Assembly (NCBI RefSeq): GCF_012940005.1
Contig: NZ_SPMX01000007.1
Location: 62,001-126,000 of the forward strand
Reading direction: 5' to 3'
Origin: Candidatus Accumulibacter contiguus
GTDB lineage: Bacteria; Pseudomonadota; Gammaproteobacteria; Burkholderiales; Rhodocyclaceae
Length of the DNA: 64,000 bases
Position 1 is the stretch's first letter; each line of letters begins with the position of its first letter. A model generated the notes under the pieces. That model did not search any database and was not told the origin of the DNA. It saw nothing but the letters and a program-made list of their open reading frames with translations. The position numbers were made by a program, and so were the translations under genes. Shown in pieces: positions 57,649 through 64,000 of this stretch.

Positions 57649-57957
57649 ATGGCCACAAAGCATCAAGACAGTTCCCTGCTCGAAGCGAAACGTACACAAC
57701 TCGCGCCGCCGCCCCTGTACAAGGTTCTGTTGTTGAACGATGATTTCACCCCGATGGATTTCGTAATCGTCGTTCTGCAAAGATTCTTTGGGCTGGATAG
57801 AGAACACGCGACGCGTATCATGCTCAAAGTACACACCGAGGGCCGCGGAGTCTGTGGAGTTTTTCCGCGCGACGTCGCGGCCACGAAGGTTCAACAGGTC
57901 ACAACCTTCGCACGCAGTAACCAGCATCCCCTGGCGTGCGTAATGGAGGAAAACTGA
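57649..57957 (+). CDS. clpS: ATP-dependent Clp protease adaptor ClpS
   Basis: ClpS hands N-end-rule substrates to ClpAP. The 102-aa product has [20 protein letters not shown], the ligand-pocket pattern [26 protein letters not shown] and [18 protein letters not shown]. clpA starts one base after its stop (TGA A ATG), an operon found in most proteobacteria. Confidence 0.96.
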   Translation: MATKHQDSSLLEAKRTQLAPPPLYKVLLLNDDFTPMDFVIVVLQRFFGLDREHATRIMLKVHTEGRGVCGVFPRDVAATKVQQVTTFARSNQHPLACVMEEN

Positions 57958-57958
57958 A

Positions 57959-60216
57959 ATGATTGCGCAGGAACTTGAAGTCAGCTTGCACATGGCATTT
58001 GTCGAGGCAAGGCAGAAGCGCCATGAGTTCATCACCGTCGAACACCTGCTGCTGGCACTGCTCGACAACCCATCGGCTGCCGAAGCCCTGCGCGCCTGCG
58101 GAGCAGGCATTGAGCAACTGCGCCGGGACCTGACCCGCTTCATCGGCGAGCACACGCCAACCGTCGCTGGCGATGACGAGATCGATACGCAACCCACCCT
58201 GGGTTTCCAGCGCGTGATTCAGCGCGCCATCCTGCATGTTCAGTCTTCCGGCAGGAAGGAGGTCAACGGCGCCAACGTCCTGGTCGCGATCTTTGGCGAA
58301 AAGGATTCGCACGCGGTCTATTACCTGCAAAAACAGGGCGTCAGTCGCCTCGATGTGGTCAACTTCATCTCGCACGGGATCAGCAAGGTGCCGCAGAGCA
58401 CACCGCGCAGCGAGCCTGAAGTCGAGGCGGAAAGCGAACAGCCCAGCGCCGCTGGCCCACTCGAAAGCTATACCATCAATCTCAACGCCTTGGCTCTCCA
58501 GGGCAAGATCGACCCCCTGATTGGCCGTGACCGGGAGCTTGAGCGGGTCATTCAGACACTCTGCCGCCGGCGCAAGAACAATCCACTGCTGGTCGGCGAA
58601 GCGGGCGTCGGAAAAACTGCCATTGCCGAAGGCTGGCACGCCGGATCGTTGAATGCGAGATTCCCGAAATTCTCTCCAAAGCGAATGTGTACTGCCTCGA
58701 CATGGGCTCGCTGCTGGCCGGCACAAAGTATCGCGGTGATTTTGAACAGCGCCTGAAGGGCGTTCTGAAGCAGCTCAGCGATAATCCGCAGGCAATTCTG
58801 TTCATTGACGAAATTCACACCCTGATTGGCGCAGGATCGGCTTCAGGCGGCACCCTCGATGCGTCGAACCTGCTCAAGCCCGCCCTGTCCACCGGCCAGT
58901 TGAAGTGCATCGGCGCGACGACCTACACCGAATACCGTGGCATCTTCGAAAAGGACCACGCACTGTCACGGCGTTTCCAGAAAATCGACGTCAACGAGCC
59001 ATCGAGCGCCGAAGCGGTCGAGATCCTCAAGGGGCTCAAGTCACGCTTCGAATCCCATCATGGCATCAAATACTCGACTGCGGCATTGACCTCGGCCGTC
59101 GAACTCTCGGTACGCTTCATTACCGACCGCCATCTGCCGGACAAGGCGATTGATGTCATCGACGAAGCGGGCGCCGCGCAGCGGATCCTTCCCAAGTCCA
59201 GGCAGAAGAAACTGATCGGCAAGATCGACATCGAAGAGATCGTCGCCAAGATTGCACGCATCCCCTCGACCCACGTTTCGTCCGATGACCGTAACAACCT
59301 GAGGAATCTCGACCGTGACCTGAAAGCCGTGGTTTTTGGCCAGGATGCAGCCATCGACGCGCTTGCCAGATCGATCAAGATGGCCCGTTCCGGTCTCGGC
59401 AACCCCACCAAGCCCATCGGCAGCTTTCTGTTTTCGGGTCCGACGGGAGTCGGCAAAACCGAGGTAGCCAAGCAACTGGCGTACTGTCTCGGTAACGAAC
59501 TGGTGCGCTTCGATATGTCGGAATACATGGAGCGGCACGCCGTATCACGCCTGATCGGTGCGCCACCCGGCTACGTTGGCTTCGACCAGGGCGGACTGCT
59601 GACCGAGGCGATCACCAAGAAGCCGTACAGTGTCCTGTTGCTCGATGAAATCGAAAAGGCGCATCCCGACATCTACAACATCCTGTTGCAGGTCATGGAC
59701 CACGGCACGCTGACCGACAACAACGGACGCAAGGCAGACTTCCGCAACGTGGTGATCATCATGACCACCAACGCCGGACAGGAGGCCATCCAGAAAGCAA
59801 CGATGGGTTTCAATCCAAGCAGACAGGCCGGCGACGAAATGGCCGAGATCAAGCGGATCTTTACCCCCGAATTCCGCAACCGGATCGATGCCACCATCTC
59901 CTTCGGAGCGCTTGACCACGACGTCATCCTGCGCGTGGTAGACAAATTCCTGATGCAGCTCGAAGCACAACTGCATGAAAAGAAGGTGGAAGCGGTATTC
60001 ACCACAGCACTCAAGGAGGATCTCGCTGCGAAAGGCTTCGACCCGCTGATGGGGGCCCGCCCGATGGCACGCCTGATTCAGGACACCATCCGCGCTTCAC
60101 TGGCCGACGAACTGTTGTTCGGGCGACTGGCTTCCGGCGGCCACGTCACCGTCGACATCGACGAAAACAAGAAAGTGAAGCTGACTTTCGAAGAAGAGCA
60201 CGCGGTGCTTGCCTGA
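57959..60216 (+). CDS. clpA: ATP-dependent Clp protease ATPase subunit ClpA, interrupted by one frameshift
   Basis: The ClpA unfoldase feeds ClpP. The N-domain ([37 protein letters not shown]) and the first AAA module up to [14 protein letters not shown] are in frame. The text then reads WHAGS until the frame is corrected by adding one base at about 58631-58635 (GAAGGC[C]TGG), giving [40 protein letters not shown] and the rest. The second AAA module has [17 protein letters not shown] and [14 protein letters not shown]. The corrected length is 752 aa, normal for ClpA. Unlike the other indels here this is a lost base. Confidence 0.93.
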
Positions 60217-60283
60217 ACCCCCCGGATAACCAGGGTCATGCACCGAACAATGGTCACTTCTTTACCTCAACAAGGCTAGCCGC

Positions 60284-60778
60284 ATGCGTTTCAAGACCCC
60301 CGACCTGCTCGACAACAACGAGGCCAGGATTCAGGATGGCAGCGTCCGTATCGTCACACCGATGTTCCAGCATTACGGTGGCAGATCCTCCTTCTGTGGC
60401 CAGCTTGTCACGCTGAAACTGTTTGAGGACAACACGCTGGTGCGTGAAGTTCTCGCTGAAGATGGGCGGGGCAAGGTCCTGCTGATTGACGGCGGTGGCT
60501 CGATGCGTTGCGCACTGCTTGGTGACCAGTTGGCGATCCTGGCTCACAAGAATGCCTGGGAAGGGATCGTGGTCTACGGCTGCATCCGCGATTCGGAAGA
60601 CATTGCCCGCATCGACCTCGGCGTGCGCGCGCTCAATACGCATCCACTGAAAAGCATCAAGAAAGGCGTCGGCGACCGCGATCTGGCCGTCAGTTTCGGC
60701 GGCGTCACTTTCAGGCCGGGTGAGTGGATCTATGTTGACAGCGATGGGGTAGTCGTCAGTGAGCAGCCTTTACGCTGA
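60284..60778 (+). CDS. rraA: RraA family protein (RNase E regulator / HMG aldolase fold)
   Basis: The 164-aa product has MRFKTPDLLDNNEARIQDGS, YGGRSSFCGQLVTLKLFEDN, VLLIDGGGSMRCALLGDQLA, GIVVYGCIRDSEDIARIDLG and FGGVTFRPGEWIYVDSDGVV. The GGSMRxALxGDxLA and YGCIRD motifs are those of the RraA/4-hydroxy-4-methyl-2-oxoglutarate aldolase fold. Members of this subgroup are annotated either as RraA, which inhibits RNase E, or as class II aldolase; sequence alone does not settle which. Confidence 0.9.
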   Translation: MRFKTPDLLDNNEARIQDGSVRIVTPMFQHYGGRSSFCGQLVTLKLFEDNTLVREVLAEDGRGKVLLIDGGGSMRCALLGDQLAILAHKNAWEGIVVYGCIRDSEDIARIDLGVRALNTHPLKSIKKGVGDRDLAVSFGGVTFRPGEWIYVDSDGVVVSEQPLR

Positions 60779-60806
60779 AACCAGGCCACAGGATCGGAGA
60801 TAAGGT

Positions 60807-61313
60807 GTGAACACTGGTATTGACTTGCTCAAAGCAATCCGCTCAGGGCGTCTTCAAGAGGTCCGGGCGGTACTGGATGCCGGCGCACCGGTGGAGTTGA
60901 TTGACGGTCGGGGTGACCCCGGCTTGCCGCTCGGTGTCGCGTGCTTCATGGGATACGCCGACATCGTCCGCGAGCTGGTTGGCCGTGGCGCGAAAGTCAA
61001 TACCCCGGATAACGCACAACCGACCTCGCCCTTGTCGATGGCCGTTCGCGGCAACCGCAGCGAAGTCATCAAGACCCTGATCGAGTTGGGTGCGGAGGTT
61101 CCGCAGGGCATGAAGACCGGACTGACCGAGCAGGAGATGCTGATCGCGCGCTGGCGAGGCCAGCACTTCGGTGCGAAAACTGCCGCCGGAGGGCACAATC
61201 AGGAGCCGCCGGTCTTCGAGGAAATCGAAATGATCAGCTGCTACGGAACCGATACGGCCGTCCTCGATGCCGACATGATTCGGGCGGCACGAGAAATGGA
61301 AAAGAAGCAGTGA
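60807..61313 (+). CDS. ankyrin-repeat protein
   Basis: A 168-aa soluble protein with about three ankyrin repeats: LLKAIRSGRLQEVRAVLDAG, PLGVACFMGYADIVRELVGR and PLSMAVRGNRSEVIKTLIEL. A non-repeat C-terminus follows (EEIEMISCYGTDTAVLDADM). It starts at GTG 60807 after CGGAGATAAG. It follows the rraA-like gene by 28 bp on the same strand and could be cotranscribed. Ankyrin repeats mediate protein binding; the partner is unknown. Confidence 0.82.
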   Translation: MNTGIDLLKAIRSGRLQEVRAVLDAGAPVELIDGRGDPGLPLGVACFMGYADIVRELVGRGAKVNTPDNAQPTSPLSMAVRGNRSEVIKTLIELGAEVPQGMKTGLTEQEMLIARWRGQHFGAKTAAGGHNQEPPVFEEIEMISCYGTDTAVLDADMIRAAREMEKKQ

Positions 61314-61355
61314 TCCACCACGCCTGCTTGGCGTCGCCGTAGGATTCGCGAAATC

Positions 61356-61880
61356 TCAAGTCCGAGCGGTTTCGTCGAGGGTGATATCGACCATCAGGTC
61401 ATTCGACAGGCTCTCCAGCTCTCGGGTCAGGTCGCTCACATCGAGAGTTGACGAAGCGGTCAGCTCGACGCTGGCGTGGAAGAGCATCCCGGCCGACATC
61501 GGCGCACTCGCCGTATAGGTGCTGAGATCCTCGACATTGAGCGCATGCCGGGCAAGCACCTGCGAGACCTCACGCACGATGCCTATGCGGTCATGGCCGA
61601 CCAGCGAAAGCTTCAACCGTCGATCACCGGCCTGAGCTGCGGGCAGGCGGGAGACCTCGAAAGTGATACGCAGACCGGGCAAAGCAGCAAGCGCTTTGGA
61701 AAGGTCTGCGAGCTGCGCTTCGGCAACGCTGACGCAGACAATGCCCGCGAACTTGCCGGAGAGGTTCGACATCGACGATTCCAGCCAGTTGCCCTGGTGC
61801 TGACTGATGACGGTAGCAAGCTGTTCGACAAGACCTGGACGGTCATCTCCGATCACGGTCAGAACAAGGGAAACATTCAT
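61356..61880 (-). CDS. GcvR-like ACT-domain regulator
   Basis: A 174-aa protein with two ACT domains: SLVLTVIGDDRPGLVEQLAT with SSMSNLSGKFAGIVCVSV, and LKLSLVGHDRIGIVREVSQV with NVEDLSTYTASAPMSAGMLF. This is the pattern of the glycine-cleavage transcriptional repressor GcvR family, which senses glycine and binds GcvA in E. coli. No gcv genes are nearby, so the regulatory target is unproven. Confidence 0.85.
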   Translation of the reverse strand: MNVSLVLTVIGDDRPGLVEQLATVISQHQGNWLESSMSNLSGKFAGIVCVSVAEAQLADLSKALAALPGLRITFEVSRLPAAQAGDRRLKLSLVGHDRIGIVREVSQVLARHALNVEDLSTYTASAPMSAGMLFHASVELTASSTLDVSDLTRELESLSNDLMVDITLDETART

Positions 61881-61989
61881 GGTGGACTCCTGGCAAAATG
61901 AGCCGCCATTTTACCCTCTGCCGTCAGGCTGCTTGGCACTGGATTTGTCGTTCCGGCCACGCGCAGTGCCAAGGTTCAAGATAGTGGGC

Positions 61990-63204
61990 CTAGCCAGGTT
62001 TGCCGTCGATCCGCGCCCGCGACAACACCGGCCAATAGCGAATTGCATACAAGGCGAAGGCAAGCGACCAGCAAATCCCCGAGCCGAGGACTGTGCTCAG
62101 GTAGGCATCGGGAACGATCATGCCGCCAAAGACCCGAATGATTGCAGCGCACTGGACGAGGACGAAAAACGCAAGCTCGAAGCGATCGGCAAGGAGCGGA
62201 CGGCCGGTGTGGCCGCGCGCGGTGCGTACCATCATGCCGATCGTCATGCCACCAATGGCTCCAATCGTCAGCGCGTGCATCGCGAGCGGCTCGGCAAGCA
62301 GACCGAGCGCTGCCAGTGCACGCAGCACGAGGTACACGACAATCCAGCCGTAAGCCGCATGCAGCACCCACACCAGCGGCGTTGCATAGGTTCGCCAAGG
62401 CTGCCAGAGATAGAGCCGGGCCGCGTGCGCCAAGGCGGCGACCAGCGCAATGCTTGCGATCACCGTCGCCGGCGCCAGCAGAATATCGGCACCCAACAGG
62501 GCCAGAACGCTGCCAAGTGCGAACTTTTCAACGAGCGGATGGCGAGTGGCTTGCGTACCCGGGATACCGTTGTTGGTGAACATGGGAATGACTCGCCCGC
62601 CCATCACCGCGATGATGAACAGGATGACATCGAGACCAGCCTGTAAACTCGCCCGTTCGGGCCAGGCGGCCAGCATTCCTAGCCAGGAAAGATGCATGGC
62701 CAGAACGGCCGCCCCGAGAAATATCAGCAGCGCGACGAAGAAGTAGTTGCGCTGGTTACGGCTCTTCACCAGCGGAATGGCGAGCCCGATTGCGACTGCT
62801 ACCGGGAACGCGGCGTTCACCAGGGCTGCCGCAGTAGCGTAGGGCGTCAGCACCAGGATCCGCCCGGCGATCCAGAGCAAGGCAAAGGCAAACAGCACGC
62901 CACCCGTCGGCGTTGCTTGTCCGGTCCAGTTACGGCCGGCCGTGAAGAGGAAACCAGCGACCACCGCCAGGGTGTACCCGAACAGCATCTCATGGCCATG
63001 CCAGCTTGAGCTGCGCATGAAGGTGACCGGTAAATATCCCGCGTATTGGGCGACCCAGAGCGGAATCGACAGTGCGGCGAAAATGCTGGCGAGCAGATAG
63101 AACGGCCGAAAACCCAGAGCCCAGAGCGCAAATTTAGCGGCCGGCGCTTCTCTTTGCGGGCTGGGCTCCGCGACTGAAAGAAGTTTTGACATGCTGATGT
63201 CCAT
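61990..63204 (-). CDS. nnrS: NnrS-family haem/copper membrane protein
   Basis: A polytopic protein of 404 aa with about 12 hydrophobic segments. NnrS landmarks are WALGFRPFYLLASIFAALSI, SSSWHGHEMLFGYTLAVVAG with conserved His, GRNWTGQATPTGG, AVLAMHLSWLG, GGRVIPMFTNNGIPG and MHALTIGAIGGMTIGMMVRT. NnrS protects against nitric oxide and relieves nitrosative stress during denitrification. It lies 21 bp after a TetR regulator on the same strand. ATG 63204 or 63192 may be the start. Confidence 0.93.
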   Translation of the reverse strand: MDISMSKLLSVAEPSPQREAPAAKFALWALGFRPFYLLASIFAALSIPLWVAQYAGYLPVTFMRSSSWHGHEMLFGYTLAVVAGFLFTAGRNWTGQATPTGGVLFAFALLWIAGRILVLTPYATAAALVNAAFPVAVAIGLAIPLVKSRNQRNYFFVALLIFLGAAVLAMHLSWLGMLAAWPERASLQAGLDVILFIIAVMGGRVIPMFTNNGIPGTQATRHPLVEKFALGSVLALLGADILLAPATVIASIALVAALAHAARLYLWQPWRTYATPLVWVLHAAYGWIVVYLVLRALAALGLLAEPLAMHALTIGAIGGMTIGMMVRTARGHTGRPLLADRFELAFFVLVQCAAIIRVFGGMIVPDAYLSTVLGSGICWSLAFALYAIRYWPVLSRARIDGKPG

Positions 63205-63225
63205 CCAGGATAAATTAGCGCAGGT

Positions 63226-63873
63226 TCACGCGCCGGTTAACGATTTCGCCGGCCCACGATAGCCGTCGAGCAGTAGCGGAAACAGCCGTCGCGCACGTTC
63301 CACCATCCCTGCCTCGTCGGCGGCAAGCGCTGTCTGAATGACGAGGCCTTGTACCGCGCCGATGAACAGTACCGGTGCCAGCGTGCTGTCCAGGTCAGCC
63401 GGCAGTTCGCCGGCTGTCTTCGCTTGCCGGAATAGCTGGCTGAGCCGCTGGCGATACGCCTCAATCATTGCACGTACTTCGATGCGCACCGGTGAATCGC
63501 CAGGGTACTGCAGCTCGTGGAACAGGACGCGCGGCACACCGGGATTGTTGGCGATAAAAGCCACATGTGCGAGAAATGCCTGCTCGATTCTTGCGAGCGG
63601 CGAAGCCGTCTCGTCAATCGCCGCCGCCAACGCTGCGCCGAGGGATTCGCGCACCCAGACAAATACCGCCAGCCAGATCGCCTGCTTGTCGGGAAAGTGC
63701 CTGAAGATCGCCCCCTGGGTGACGCCCATCCGGTCGGCGATCGCCTGGGTCGTAATCGCATCCGGGCCACGTTCGCGAGCCAGCGCGAGAACGCTGGCGA
63801 CGATTTCCCGCTGCCGTTGGTCGGTACTCAGGCGATGGCGTGGCATCGTTTCGAGATTGGCTGGTGTGTACAT
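63226..63873 (-). CDS. TetR-family transcriptional regulator
   Basis: The 215-aa product has an N-terminal HTH: RQREIVASVLALARERGPDA, TQAIADRMGVTQGAIFRHFP and DKQAIWLAVF, with a ligand-binding helical domain behind it. I chose ATG 63873 (MYTPANLETMPRHRL); ATG 63846 (MPRHRL) is equally possible. It precedes nnrS in the same operon and is divergent from the gene at the window end. An inverted repeat at 63895-63910, just upstream, is a candidate autoregulatory operator. Confidence 0.9.
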   Translation of the reverse strand: MYTPANLETMPRHRLSTDQRQREIVASVLALARERGPDAITTQAIADRMGVTQGAIFRHFPDKQAIWLAVFVWVRESLGAALAAAIDETASPLARIEQAFLAHVAFIANNPGVPRVLFHELQYPGDSPVRIEVRAMIEAYRQRLSQLFRQAKTAGELPADLDSTLAPVLFIGAVQGLVIQTALAADEAGMVERARRLFPLLLDGYRGPAKSLTGA

Positions 63874-63894
63874 GATATCGAGGGGCTTGCATTC

Positions 63895-63910
63895 AAGTAA
63901 ATAATTACTT
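63895..63910. promoter_or_regulatory. inverted repeat, candidate TetR operator
   Basis: AAGTAA (63895-63900) and TTACTT (63905-63910) form a perfect 6-bp dyad with a 4-bp AT spacer, in an AT-rich island that stands out from its GC-rich surroundings. It lies 22 bp upstream of the TetR start and 60 bp before the divergent ATG, so one bound dimer could control both directions. A second TTACT follows at 63909-63913 region in part. Confidence 0.5.
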
Positions 63911-63970
63911 ACTATCTTAACACCAAGGCGGGCATTTGGCAAGCCGGACAATTCAAAGGAGAATTAAGCC

Positions 63971-64000
63971 ATGCATTTAAGCGCTCGTAATCGAGCACGC
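63971..64000 (+). CDS. start of a gene at window edge, possibly Mop/TOBE molybdate-binding
   Basis: ATG 63971 lies 9 bases after a good AAAGGAG site (63955-63961). Only ten codons are present: MHLSARNRAR. Small molybdopterin/molybdate-binding (Mop, TOBE) proteins typically begin M(K/R)xSARNxxxG, so the SARN string is suggestive. Ten residues cannot prove it. Confidence 0.4.
   Translation, partial: MHLSARNRAR

Overview
This 64 kb GC-rich window reads as a chromosomal segment of a betaproteobacterium. Gene orders such as rpsP-rimM-trmD-rplS, xseB-ispA-dxs, lptFG divergent from pepA-holC-valS, and ilvIHC-pssA-leuA support this. So do EarP, the DUF3619/DUF3106/RDD cluster, PEP-CTERM proteins and a hydrogenase locus laid out like that of Cupriavidus. 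A Rhodocyclales organism (Candidatus Accumulibacter-like) is my best guess, by inference only.

Layout. 1-3.2 kb: 5' end of earP, then uvrC-pgsA-tRNA-Gly-tRNA-Cys (the order of E. coli uvrC-pgsA-glyW-cysT, without leuZ). 3.2-4.7 kb: accessory debris, namely a truncated exported-protein gene and a decayed ISAzo13-type transposase. 4.75-13.8 kb (minus): one tightly overlapping operon of STAS-like protein, sulfurtransferase, hypD, hypE, hypX, hoxA, hoxB and hoxC, i.e. the H2-sensing regulatory hydrogenase with part of the NiFe-cofactor assembly pathway. The histidine kinase hoxJ expected after hoxC is not there. 14-18 kb: isoprenoid precursor genes (xseB, ispA, dxs) and folE2. 18-20 kb (minus): rpsP operon. 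20-23 kb: an unrecognised 502-aa protein, a BrkB/YihY membrane protein and a DUF2069 protein. 23-29 kb (minus): branched-chain amino-acid operon with pssA. 29-31 kb: ECF-like sigma factor, DUF3619, DUF3106 and RDD proteins. 31-38.5 kb: lptF/lptG, pepA, holC and valS.

38.4-49.7 kb is a probable genomic island. The last ~125 bp of valS are repeated almost exactly at its far end. It holds a helicase remnant, a translationally coupled five-gene operon (AAA ATPase, DUF4276 protein, type III Mod, short RhuM-like protein, type III Res), three consecutive cell-wall-type enzymes (M15 peptidase, SxxK serine hydrolase, DUF2272 lipoprotein) and an orphan amino-acid-binding protein. 50-52.8 kb: a PEP-CTERM protein and a broken VCBS/RTX-type giant adhesin. 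52.9-61.9 kb: pabB-pabC fusion, TusA-like protein, M48 protease, moaC, cold-shock protein, clpS-clpA, rraA-like gene, ankyrin protein and a GcvR-like ACT protein. 62-64 kb: TetR regulator and NnrS, with the first codons of a possible Mop-type gene at the edge.

Sequence-quality warning: at least six otherwise intact genes or regions (lptF, lptG, the DUF4276 gene, res, clpA, the VCBS gene) are broken by single-base indels, mostly one extra base in a homopolymer. Several are housekeeping genes, so assembly or sequencing error is a real possibility and frameshifts should not be read as biology without raw-read support.
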